Source of the DNA: Tillandsia leiboldiana
Lineage: Eukaryota > Streptophyta > Magnoliopsida > Poales > Bromeliaceae
Assembly (NCBI GenBank): GCA_029204045.2
Contig: CM055072.1
Span: 9,178,854 to 9,242,853 of the forward strand
Reading direction: 5' to 3'
DNA: 64,000 nt
Part shown: piece after piece, positions 19,702 through 30,204 of the stretch
How positions within the stretch are numbered: the stretch's first letter is position 1
Layout: each line of letters starts with the position of its first letter
Program-made: the position numbers and the translations under genes
The notes under the pieces: model-generated
Databases searched by the model: none
What the model saw: the letters and a program-made list of their open reading frames with translations, nothing else
Told to the model about the DNA's origin: nothing

Positions 19702-21265
19702 ATGGTGATCACTTGGATTATTTTCCTACTTGCTGCCATGGTACATGTCAAGGATACTGCCAAGCCTAAGAAGGCTAGAAAGCAAAGAAGACTAAGGTTG
19801 ATTCCGACACTGAATCAGAGACAGAGTCGATCGACTGGGATAACATCGAAATTGAGCAAGCTGCTCCCATTGTCTCCAAAGGGAAAGCAACTGCTGAAGC
19901 TTCAAAACCTACTGCTGCTGAGAAAAAGGGAAAGCTCCAATGGAAGAAACTTCTGGGAAGACAAGAAGAAAAAGTGTGCTCGCAAGAGAGGAAGTGCTGC
20001 GAGGAATTACCATTGAGCAACCAGCTGCTGGCCAAGCACCTGCACAAGACTTGTCAGCGTCGGCTAGAATAAAGGATTTTGAAAACAGAGAATGCATTGG
20101 AGAAAGGCATGTTGATGTAAAAGCCATTAACGCAACGTTCTCAGACGTTCGGGACTTTGTTTGACCAGAGAGGTCTTGCTCCCATTTGCGATTTCCCGGA
20201 GACCACTGGGTATTGTCTTCACTCAGTGAGGATGTTCTATCAGAATGCCTGCTATCTAGTTGATCAGGAAGCGGGCGTCGGGATTTTCAAACTTTAGTCA
20301 AGAATGTCAGAATCAAAGTAACGCCTCAGCTAATTGGTGAAGTACTTGGGATGGCACGGCCCGAGCCGATGGCACTCATTATCTGAAGAATCAAGTTTTC
20401 AACACCTCTCCTGGAGAGTGGTAGTTGATGGAATCTGTGTTCCAAATACTCGGTCGACAGGAAACTCCGTGTTCTCTAAAGAACTACGACCAGAGTACCG
20501 CATCTTAAATCTCATTGTTTGTTACAATATATTCCAAACATGAACCACAAAGGTTCTTCGGTGGGAAAGAATGATATTTCTTTATCTACTCGGAAATCCC
20601 GCAGCAGCAATGGGAGCTAACTTAACATTCCCTACATCATCTGGTCAAGGATGGCACGATATGTGGAGCAAGCTCATCCGTCAGAGAGACTACCTTTTCC
20701 AATGATCATCATGCGCATTCTTCGCAAATTTAAAGCCGACACAAATGCGAGTTCCTATCTGCACAGTCTAGGAACAATCAATGACACGACAATTGTAAAG
20801 TCTCTTTCGACGAAGCCAGATGAACCATTCAGCCTCTTCACCGGCAACGAGAACAACGACAAAAGCAACAACCTCTGCACCGGCAGCAGCTCCTCCAGTT
20901 CACCAGCACCTCCGGCACAAGAAGCACCACAATCAACTTGTCTGATGATGGATGCTTCTGTTACCTTCAATCTATAGAGAACAGCAAAGGCTCTCAACGA
21001 GCAAGAACGTATATCAAATGAACTGATTGAGGTAAAGGAAGAAATAAAGAAGGTAAATAAAAAGCAATCAGCAATGAACAAGCAAATAAAGAAGATTTTC
21101 CAATCCTCGGCTGTATCAGTTCAGACGAGTCTGAATGATCCGTATCCTTCTAATTTCTATTTTTTATGCATATATGCAAGTATTGTTTTATTTGAGATTT
21201 TAGTTCTCGAACTTAAACTGTTAGTCATTCTCTCCACTTCTGTAATTTTTGGCTTTGTTTTGTGA
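19702..21265 (+). pseudogene. Frameshifted env-like (third) ORF of the Sirevirus
   Basis: Open pieces in different frames: 19702-20016, 19940-20164, about 20168-20308, 20288-20386 and 20651-20977, then a further stretch from about 20980 to 21265. Visible traits include an acidic S/T/E-rich region near 19800-19870, a short VTPQLIGEVLGM stretch near 20316-20353 that recalls the conserved core of plant-retroelement proteins with this ORF, a Ser/Pro-rich linker at about 20880-20930, a charged coiled-coil-like stretch (20980-21110) and a hydrophobic tail (about 21150-21262). The breaks look like single-base indels plus stops. The encoded protein's role is unknown even in intact relatives; an entry function is only suggested by its position. 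Confidence 0.7.
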
Positions 21266-21990
21266 CAAAAAGGGGGAGAGAGTTTAGAACAATGATTTGA
21301 ACAATGAACAATGAATGATGGTATGAATCAATGAACAATGAACAATGAATGATGGTAATGAATCATGAAACATCAGGTAAGTGAACAATGTTTGAATCAA
21401 CTGGATGAATATCAAGGTAAGTATGATCTCAACTTGAGGTTTTTTCAGCTGTATGAATGCATGCCTCGACTAACTATTTGCTAACCTATTTGGGCATGTA
21501 ATATAACTAACAAGTTTGATGTTCACTAACAAGTTTGTGACACTTGGTTTTTGATTGCATAGAAGATATGTTGGTTCTTAACTCTGATCAATTACATATC
21601 TATATATATATAAGTTTGTCACAAACATGTTCATGACATTTGGTTTTTACGTGCAAAGAAGATATGTTGGTGTTTTTTTTAACTATGATCTGTTTACATA
21701 TCTGAATATAAATGTCATGGTAAGTATAAATGAGTTTAAACTTCATCTCTGTTTGTGGTTTTTGAATAGTACAAAATTCTTGAGGTATCTAACGATTTCT
21801 TTGTCAAGAATGATTTCTTTTTGCAGAGAGTACAGATGTCTAAGTCTAGAGTCTGTTTAGGAGTTAACTCATGTATTGTATTTTGGGATTCCATTGTAAA
21901 TTTTGTTGTATGGTGATAGCAACAAAAATATCTTTTTGAATTTTCTTTTAGTGGATCTTGTTTTGTCACGAAACCGCCAAAGGGGGAGAT
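21266..21990 (+). other. Sirevirus 3' spacer with two polypurine tracts
   Basis: Non-coding. GACAAAAAGGGGGAGAG (21265-21281) ends the env-like segment. From 21284 there are short GAACAATGAAT-type repeats. The segment 21480-21720 holds diverged direct repeats around AAGATATGTTGGT. It ends with the true PPT AAAGGGGGAGAT just before the 3' LTR. Confidence 0.65.
21978..21990 (+). promoter_or_regulatory. Functional polypurine tract
   Basis: CAAAGGGGGAGAT abuts the 3' LTR start at 21991. Confidence 0.85.
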
Positions 21991-23332
21991 TGTTACGGAA
22001 TTTGAGTTGGCGTAGTTTCGTGAACGTTTCAAGTCCTGAAGATTGAAGGTGAAGAAAGTTGGATCATTTTAACTCAATCTCAAGAAAGAAGAATTCAAAA
22101 GGATCAGGTATGTTTAACTAAAGAATTTGTGTGATCCGAATACTTCTTGTAGTGTAGAAACACTTGGAAGAATCTTTCATTGCATATAAAATCAAAAACT
22201 GGACTTGGGACATGTTCAGGATCCGGATCAGGTTGTTCGATCCGGATCCCGAAGGTGGTTCGTTCATACATCGTCGCAATCCGGATCGTAGTCTCTTGAT
22301 CCGGATCCCGAACGTTGAGGTTTACCATCTACCTTGAACGATCCGGATCTTGCTTCCGCAATCCGGATCCCGAACGTTGATGTTTGGTAAACTGTATGAA
22401 CGATCCGGATCGTAGTCACATGATCCGGATCCCGAACCTTCGTTTTTCTGGAATTGGCTGTTTTGTTATGACGATCCGGATCCTAGTTATCACGATTCCG
22501 GATCGCCGTCCGTAAATATCAGAAATGCTTGGTTTTTGATTCTTATCTCCTTCCTAGGGTTTCTAACCTAAAATACACCCTATGTCTTTCTTTCTAGGGG
22601 GAATCCACATAGCCGTCATGTTTTCTTGTATCATCTTATACGGCTAAGATCCACATATAGAGAAGAAAGGAATCACTAGAGAATACTCTATGTTTCTTCA
22701 ATCATATTGATTAGTTTGATTCTAGGTTTTCATACTCACATCTTGAGTGAATCAAACTAATGAATACTTAGATGGTATTTCCGATCTATCTTTGATCTAA
22801 GTATTCGGCGGATCATCACCACCAAAAACCACGATTTTACCCCAAAAATCGCGCGTGGATTCGCGTGTCCTTGTGGATTCAAGGTTCAATCGCTCTCGTG
22901 GATTCGGAGCGAGGCACCGTTGTGGATTCGAACGGTGCTATTGGGTGAAGACCGTGGATTCGGTCGGAACGTCGTGGAATTCGACGTTGGACGCCGTGGA
23001 TTCGGCGTTGGGCGCAGATCGTGGAATCGAGAAGCGTCTGGAGCGAGCGGAGAAGATCCTCTAGGAGCGTATGGAAAAGGTTGAGTCGTAAGTGTGTACG
23101 GTAATCACCTTGTACGTGTTGTTAATTCTAGTGGATTTCTGCCGTGTTATCGGTCCCGTGGTTTTTTTACTCCGGTGATGGAGTTTCCACGTAAAAATCT
23201 TGCGTGTTATGTTATTTTCCGCATTGGGTTTTTATCGCAAACGATTTTTGGAGTGTTTATACGTTTACACCTATTCACCCCCCTCTAGGTGTTTCTTCCC
23301 CTATTTAGATCCGTATTATATACGACCCAACA
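21991..23332 (+). repeat. Sirevirus 3' LTR
   Basis: 1342 bp, the same termini and content as the 5' LTR. By eye the two differ mostly by single-base insertions and deletions (about twenty), with few substitutions. Examples: CACGATCC/CACGATTCC, TATAAATA/TAAAATA, GGACGTC/GGAACGTC. Confidence 0.93.
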
Positions 23333-23415
23333 GGGGTCACTCCTGATTCAAAATTCAACTTGACTCTTATTCCTTCTCTTTTATTTATTTACAATAAAAT
23401 TTTCAAATTCTTACA

Positions 23416-24596
23416 AGGGGTCCAACCAATACTATACCCCAGAGGGCCGAAATGATAAAGCCCGGACCGAAGATAAAACCCACCTGTCGTTTCGCTAGGC
23501 GATCTTTCGACTCCAAAAGGAAGCTCGAAACTGTGCCAACCTAATTCAAAAATGCTGATCACGGGAACAACTCAACAACCTCAAACTACTTAACATCAGT
23601 GTTTGACACAACACTTAGACCAACACACTGTTCTAAACAGTACTCATTGCCATTTTGCATTTTTGTTTCTCCGGTTTATCAAAATCAATTTTTAACGCGA
23701 GCATCGCGTCTAGTGACCCCCAATTCGTCAAGAGCTCACTGTCTCATTTTCAAACAGTCAGAACAGGGTTTGGGCCCAAACATTTACTTGAGAGCTAGTT
23801 TATACTATATCTTTTAACCTATTCATCATATGTTAAAACTTTGTATATCAAAATGTCTCTGGACAGTGCCAGGATACCAGTGCTCACCCTGGTTGAAACC
23901 CAGGCGTGCTGGTTCAAGCAGAACCAAAGCCAAGTTTCACATAAAGGTTTACATGCTCAAATCTTAATTCACACAGAATCTTTTTGATCTGAAGTGAGCA
24001 TCAAGCTCAAGGGATGATTTGAAACAAGTTTCATATTTATAACTTTGTCAAATTCCAATTAAAAGTTCGCTGTGGCATTTTATCAAACAACTAGTGGGCA
24101 TAAAACATACAACATTAACATAGCCCAACCTTGAGTTGGTTCTCAGCCCACACTGCACCAAAACCAGATTTTCTTGGAGAGAAATGCTCAACTAAGTTTT
24201 CTAAGTAATTCCCCCCATCTTGGAGCAAGCTAAACTCTTCGGGTTGGCCGGGCTCAAGGAAGAAGATGATGGCTTCAACCTTGAAATTCGTGCTGCTTCA
24301 ACCAGAAGCTCTGGGATCAAACCAAAAGCACTAATAGTCGTTAAATGCTTCACTAAAGCTTCCTGTGCTCATGCCCGGTCGACGGGGTGCGGCGGCGGCG
24401 GCGGGGAGCAAAGCTCCATTTCGAGCTCAACCCCTCTAATGGCAGAATTTACAAGAGGCTATATGAAGCCTTCCAACTTGGATAGAATTGTCCTAAAGGT
24501 CCATAGGAAGCTTTCTGACCCTTCCTCCCTAGCCGGAGATGGCCGGAGCGCCGGCGGCGACGTTGGGGTTCATTTTCGGGACATCCATGGGGGAGA
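23416..24596 (-). mobile_element. 5' LTR of the 4497-24596 element, second segment
   Basis: Resumes after the solo LTR with TCCAACCAATAC..CAGAGGGCCGAAATGATAAAGCCCGGACCG, the block that follows CAGGGGTCCGACTGG in intact relatives. It then carries the GCGAGCATCGCG block and a GC-rich domain similar to 58.9-59.3 kb, until another LTR starts at 24597. Confidence 0.75.
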
Positions 24597-27500
24597 TGTA
24601 AGAATTTGAATTTTTGTAAATAAATAATAAAAGCCAAGTCAAATTTTGGATCATAAATAGCACGAATAGCCTAAGTGCCCCTTTTCTGCAGTGTAAGTTG
24701 CACAGTTAGTAGGGCAGAAATATCGCTTTTCAATCCGAGCCTAATCTCGAAAATCCGAGATCACCAGTACGACCGTCTCGTCGAACCGAGTGAAAACCAT
24801 ATTAAGCATGTTTAGATCCGACGGTCGGATCTCCCAGAAATCGATGAAGAAGCGGGCGGGACCCGCGACTTAAGTTGCAAGTACGAGTGAACAGTAGCCC
24901 TAGATTTCAAATGCCCTAAGTGCGAACTTTGGCCAATTCGCCATCCGGAAACCAGTAATAGCACTTCAGGTAGTCGATTTGAACGGCTCCGTCGTTTTGG
25001 ACGCAATGGCGCTGACGGAATTTCCGTTTGACGACCCTAAGGTCTCGAAAAGCGCGATAATTGTAATTCGGAACAGTATTTTATGGACCGAGATTTTATC
25101 CGGGCAGTTTCGCGAAAATTAGAGATCACTACATGATAGGTCTCGTCGAGCCGGACGTCGTGGTGCAGTCCATTTTTCGTTTCGACGACCGGATCGCCTC
25201 GAAATGCGCGAAATATGGTGTAAAGGCGGCTTTTGCACAAGAAACCCTAACATTTCATGCATTGATTTGCGTGCCATAGCTTGGAGAGGGACTTATGTGT
25301 GAAACTAAAATGCTGTGAAGGACTTAACTGTAAACGTTGAGAGATTAAGGGCTAAAATGCAATTATACATATATGTATGCATATAGGTGTCCCCCGAGCT
25401 AGGGTTATACAAAACCCTACACCTATTGTTTCCTCAGCCGCAAACCCCAACAAACTTCCTCTCCTCTCTGCGCACTCCACGCAACTGGGCTCCGCACCGG
25501 CCGCCGCCACCACGTCGCCGGAGAAGAAGATCAAGAAACACCTTGATCTCGGGTGACTTGGAGTGAAGGGTGCTCGGGAAAGCCTTGGTTGATCAAGCCT
25601 CTCTGGTGGAGTTACCCTGTGGAGCCGCAACCAAGCTGAGCCGACCCCAGTGCCAGCCGTCGCCGTGCGCCGCCGCGGGAGACGTCCATCTTCCTTCTCG
25701 AAATTCCGGCGAAGGTAAGCTTGGAACTTTTCTCTTTATATTGGCACCTGGACTTTACCAAAGTGTCTCTGACATGAAGGAGATCCTCCGGGTGCAGGCC
25801 CAGCCGGCGCCGTCGTCCCGATCGCCGGCGGGAGCCAACCCCGCCGGATTATCGTCTTCTCGGCCGATCTCCAGCGACACCGCAATCCGACCGTCAAACG
25901 CACGATCGGGACCGTTGAATCGGTTCCCCTCGTCGACTGTAACCTATCTCCAAGGTTTGGTCGGGATCGGCGCAAGATCGGGATCGTGCGAGCCAGCCCT
26001 AGAAACCGGCCTTTCTTCACTTGGGCCGATCGTCGCCGTCCGGCGCCGTCGCGGCTTCCCGACGTCGGCCACCTCTGCACCGAGCTTCGTGGCATCGGGA
26101 CAGACCTTCTGGTTCAATTCCCACCGGCTCGGAGCCACCGCGCCGGAAACCGCCATTGACGGCCATTGGAGCTTCACCGAGCTCCGCAGCCGCGCCCTCG
26201 CCGTCGCCTCCGGACGCCGGGAAACCGACCAGGTGAGTCCAGCACCTCGTTTTAAGACTGATCGTAGCCTTGCATGGCGTCCCTAACGTCAGGGGTTCTT
26301 ATCTCCAGCGATGCACCCGAGCAGCACCTAGCTTCGGTCTCCGGCGATCCCGTCGCTCCGGGGCTCCGACAACCACCCAGGTATGACCCAAATGCCCTAA
26401 TAATGTCCTCCATCATTTTGTTTTGGGCCAGGGCAATTCGGAAGTTGGGTTTCCAAGCTTGCACCGAGCCACCAATTCGGGCTTTGCCTCCGGCCGCCGC
26501 CGTCCGGCCGCCAGCGGTCGACCCAACCTGAACCAGACAACATCTGAGACCTTCCTCTAAGTGCTGCTCACCCTTGAAAACAGGTCTGAGCCTGAATTGC
26601 TCCAAGAACATCCAACCCGAGCCTTGGCTTGTTAGAGTTGGTGCACCACCTTGCTCCGGCCACTGCTCCGGCCGACCTCCTGCAACCCCTCAGGTAGCCC
26701 TCAACCCTACTATGTTCCCTGAACATGATGCTTCAGATATTGTTCAATTTGAGCAAGTATAGATTGAGATATTGCATAGTTGTAATTGAACCCTAATGTG
26801 TTATGGGCCAATCTTGATCTCGGGAGTCGTGCCAGCCCAAAACTGTGAGCACGGGCTCCGTCTCGACGAAACAAACGCGCTGAAACTTACGGCGTCGATT
26901 TTGGACCCCCGGATTGCAAGAACGAGTCGAAACGGATAATAAAATAAGATAATTATGCAATTTAGAAAATGTTATGGATCAAAATGAGATTTGGACACGA
27001 TAATGACCTTTAGACAGTGTTTTTACACTTACTGGACATGTTGTTAGAATCCCGTGGACTTGTTGATCGGAAAACAGATTTTGTCCCGCAAACTAGCTAT
27101 ATTGTTTCGTATTAGCGACGCGTTACCGTAGTGTCGTCGGGATGGGTTGTGTGAGTCGATGACTGACTATAGCTTCTTATTCAGGGCAGTTGTTCAGCAC
27201 CAGCCTCCCAGTAGCCGAGCGGGAGTTTGAGGATTTGCCTACATCCAGGTGGGTTAGCTTCGGTCCGGGCTTGATCTATTCGGCCCTCTGGTTGCTTTAG
27301 TCCAGTCGGACACCTTTTTAATTTGCCCTGATGATTATATCTATAGGACTTATCTGATATATGTTAATCTCGTGTGACACGTCATGATTCTCCTGTTTGA
27401 CATCGACTCGATTAGACTTATACTGTGATTGGTTGTTCACGGTCAGCCGATTATTATCTACATGATCCCTGATTATTCCTGACTGATCCTGATTGATTGA

Positions 27501-28634
27501 TATATAGACTTGCATGATTAGATGACCACCTGTTGATTCCTGTCATTGAGATATTTCTTGATATACTCGATACGCATGATGATTGATATTGATTGATAGA
27601 GACACTACTCGATATGCATGATTGATTGATTCCGATGGATAGACATAGACATGATTCCTGTTTGGGATTCGGCGTGTGCCGACTACTCGGTCACTAGACG
27701 TGAGATTGATCATTATGACTTGCCATGCACTGCTGTACTTCACGAACTGGCCGGGGTCGCTCCCCGGGAGCTGGTTCTTTACCGGTAGAGTGGTCTGGTG
27801 ATGACCCCCGTGAGCCCTCGACAAGGGTATGTCAGCGGATCGGGTGCGGATGGGTGGCTTTGCCTGAGGTCCTCTGAGACCAATATTGGCACATGATTGG
27901 GTACTTGGGCTTCTACCTTTGAAGCATTGCTTTTATTCTGTACCGCTGCTCAGTTATTCCTGTATTATTATTTGCAGACATGCTTTCATCTCTTACAGTT
28001 CCTTATGCATGATTTTGTAGCTATCTTTTGATTCCAGCATGTATGACCTACAGCTTTCATGATTGGTATCTCTGATATACCTTGATTTTCAGTATACCTA
28101 TCTGCAGTTCTTACTCTTGATATTAGTAGATCTTTCTTTTCAGCTGTACCTATAGATCTTTACTATCCGCCAGATTTTATACCCAGTAGGTACGATTAGC
28201 TGATCCTCGGCTCGTCGTGCCCACTGGGATACACTCGGTGTATCTCACACCCTCGGGTGACTGTTGTAGGTCCGTCGGGTGGTGAGATGTCGGGACGATC
28301 CAGTGAGCCGATTACGATAGAGCTGCCCCCATGAGCATAAATATCGATGACTTCTGCAGACATTTACTCTCCGCATTCCATTCCAGTTTATCTTGATTTG
28401 ACATTTAAAATGATGATGAATAATTAATTTTGATTATTCCTGCTGAGTAGATTAGATCAGTTACTGTATTATCGTTGATCTCTGATGATGGATTTTAGCC
28501 GTGCATGTATAGGGAGTCTTGGTCCTTGGGATAGAGAGTCTTCTATACGTGTGGCGGTCTGTTGCGCCCAGTTTGCAAACTTGATTTATTTAAAAAAAAA
28601 AAAATTACAGGATTTTAAAACAGGGGGCGTGACA
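24597..28634 (+). mobile_element. Long 5' LTR, plus orientation (4038 bp)
   Basis: TGTAAGAATTTG at 24597 to GGGGGCGTGACA at 28634, followed after 6 nt by a PBS, so this is a 5' LTR in sense orientation. It contains the U3 palindrome (24814), a GC-rich domain (25.4-26.7 kb) with conserved splice-like sites, CTTTACCGGTAGAG (27777) and the 3'-end hairpin in weakened form near 28516-28540. The 238-codon frame at 25570-26286 lies across the predicted intron and looks like GC-rich LTR sequence, not a gene. The rest of the element is lost at the assembly gap. Confidence 0.85.
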
Positions 28635-28695
28635 GATAGCTGGTATCAGAGAAATAGGTACACGGTACCTAGGGAAAGTTGATTAGGAACTGGTT
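28635..28695 (+). mobile_element. PBS and first bases of the internal region
   Basis: GATAGC spacer then TGGTATCAGAGAAATAGG (PBS from 28641). The sequence then stops at the run of Ns. Confidence 0.8.
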
Positions 28696-28705
28696 NNNNN
28701 NNNNN
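28696..28705. other. Assembly gap (10 N)
   Basis: Ten Ns. The sequence on the two sides belongs to different repeats, so the true distance and content are unknown. Confidence 0.99.
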
Positions 28706-28830
28706 AAAAGTTAAATTTAAAAATAAATATTAGATGGGTTATCCTGCTCCTGGCGGCGAATTCCTTCCGGCGATGAAATTTAAAATGAAACTATGAATTA
28801 CAGATGGAAGTCCATCGCTCGTACTTGAAG
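28706..28830. repeat. Fragment of the 208-bp repeat, reverse complement
   Basis: Matches the reverse complement of 3758-3885 and 4345-4474 (GATGGGTTATCCTGCTCC.. to ..CGTACTTGAAG). It ends where the next LTR starts; its last five bases TGAAG are the likely TSD. Confidence 0.8.
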
Positions 28831-29849
28831 TGTAAGAATTATGAATTTTAAATTTAAAATGATGAAATCCAAAAGACCTTTGTTGACCTATTTGGTCAAT
28901 CGCTAGTGTGCAAGTTGCACTAATTACTAGGCAAAAAGGCTATTTTCTAATCCGGACATGATATTGGAAATCCGAGTTGACCGTTACGATCGTCTCGTCG
29001 AACTGAGCGAGATTCATATTCAGTACTTTTCGATCCGACGGTCGGATCTTCCAGGAATCAGCGAAGAAGCGGACGAATTACCGCGACCAAAGTAACAGTG
29101 CTCTGTGCACAGTATTACTTAAGTTAACACGGTAGATGAACAGTAGCCTCTAAGTTTTTGACTCCGTCGATTGCAACAAGCACTATTTCACTGTTCGGAG
29201 TCCGAACATAGCGATCCAAATAGTCGATTTGATCCGTTTCGACGATCTGAACACAATGGCGCTGATCGAATTTCTGTTTGATGGCCCTAAAGTCTCGAAA
29301 AGCGTGATAAACTGTATAGTTAGACAGTAATTATGGACCGAAAATTTATCCGGGCGTTTCGTCGAAAAACAAAAATCGCTACCTGATAGGTTTCGTCGAT
29401 CCGGACGTTGTGGCGAAATCCATTTTTTGTTTCGACGACCGAAACGCCTCGAAAAGCGTGAAATACAGTCTAAAATGCAATATTTTACGCAATAACCCAA
29501 TAGTTTATGCTCCAAAAAGCGTGCCACTTACAGGTGAGGGACTAAGCTGTAAGAGGAGTATTTTTATTAAAGGACTTAAGTCCAAATAGCGAGAGTTGAG
29601 GGACCTGGGAGCAATTGTGCCATACACACTATATAGGTGTATACGCTCGGTTAGGGTTCTTCTAAACCCTAAACTCGTAGCTGCTACCCCAGCCGCACCC
29701 CCCAACAACCTCCTCTCCCTCTGCCGTACCCACAGGAAGACGCGCACCGGCCGCCTCCACCCGTCGCCAGAGAAGAAGGATCAAGAAAGCCATCTTGATC
29801 TCAGGTTTTGGGGAGGAGAGTGCTCGGGAAGGACCAAATCGACCAAGAC
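28831..29849 (+). mobile_element. Long LTR, plus orientation, first segment
   Basis: TGTAAGAATTATG at 28831, with the U3 palindrome at 29032, TATA near 29626 and AAACCCTAAAC near 29665. The Cassandra TRIM enters at 29850. The LTR resumes at 37292 and again at 47143. Confidence 0.8.
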
Positions 29850-29961
29850 TGTGACACCCCGGAATTTGGATTAGTCCTATATATAAATGATATAATAGGA
29901 CTAAAATCTCTTAACCCGGCTATAACATTTTGGATGGTAGCAAGATCCAAGAGGTTGTGAG

Positions 29962-30015
29962 AGTTAAGCGTGCTAGAGCTAGAGTAGTTCTAGGATGGGT
30001 GACCCCCTGGGAAGT
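29962..30015 (+). ncRNA. 5S rRNA-derived segment in Cassandra 5' LTR
   Basis: AGTTAAGCGTGCT, then GAGTAGTTCTAGG, then GGATGGGTGACC and CCTGGGAAGT match the internal control region (A box to C box) of plant 5S rRNA in order. The 5' half of 5S is not recognisable. Repeated at 37227-37280 in the 3' LTR. It could recruit RNA polymerase III factors; not a functional 5S gene. Confidence 0.85.
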
Positions 30016-30134
30016 GGGGCGTCACAGTTGGTATCAGAGCCATTCACCAGCCGGAAATGTGAGATGAGTCTCGGCTGAGCCAGGGTTATATAGCGGGTAG
30101 AGCGAGGCTCCCCGGCTAATGTAACGACCCGGCC

Positions 30135-30204
30135 CACTAGCAATAATAACTCGTTGGGCCAAACTACAGCCCAAAATGCTTAAGCCCAGTTATTATTACT
30201 AGTG
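30135..30204. repeat. Invertible 70-bp segment, orientation 1
   Basis: Bounded by CACTAGCAATAATAACT (30135-30151) and its inverted partner AGTTATTATTACTAGTG (30188-30204), with one C/T difference. The 36-bp centre is the exact reverse complement of 36860-36895. Confidence 0.9.

Larger units (their letters stand above)
11636..23332 (+). mobile_element. Sirevirus-type Ty1/copia retrotransposon with env-like region
   Basis: An 11,697-bp element flanked by GGGGT at 11631-11635 and 23333-23337. Order: 5' LTR (TGTTACGG..CCAACA), PBS TGGTATCAGAGC, a single gag-pol frame, an AGGGGGAG tract, a non-coding spacer, a promoter-like block, a frameshifted env-like ORF, a second AGGGGGAG tract, spacer, a third tract, 3' LTR. 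The large size, two zinc knuckles with a coiled coil in gag, several polypurine tracts and an extra 3' ORF are hallmarks of the Sirevirus (SIRE/Maximus) lineage. The coding part is intact, so it may be an autonomous or recently active copy. Confidence 0.92.
6959..23415 (-). mobile_element. Solo long LTR, split by a Sirevirus
   Basis: Starts TGTCACGCCCCGAG at 6959 and ends ..TTCTTACA at 23415. It is flanked by AGGGG at 6954-6958 and 23416-23420. Removing the Sirevirus (11636-23332) and one copy of its TSD leaves about 4.75 kb of LTR with no internal region or PBS, so it is a solo LTR, the usual product of LTR-LTR recombination. It lies inside the LTR that starts at 5464. GC-rich frames at 9.9-10.9 kb are part of the LTR body. 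Confidence 0.85.

Noticed and set aside
25570..26286. 238-codon open frame, longest outside gag-pol
   Set aside because: It lies in the GC-rich body of a long LTR, crosses the conserved splice-like sites, has no recognisable domain, and its equivalents in other LTR copies are broken. I treat it as LTR sequence; the part after the acceptor is noted separately.
29962..30015. Functional 5S rRNA gene
   Set aside because: Only the 3' internal-control half is recognisable, with substitutions, and it lies inside a TRIM LTR.
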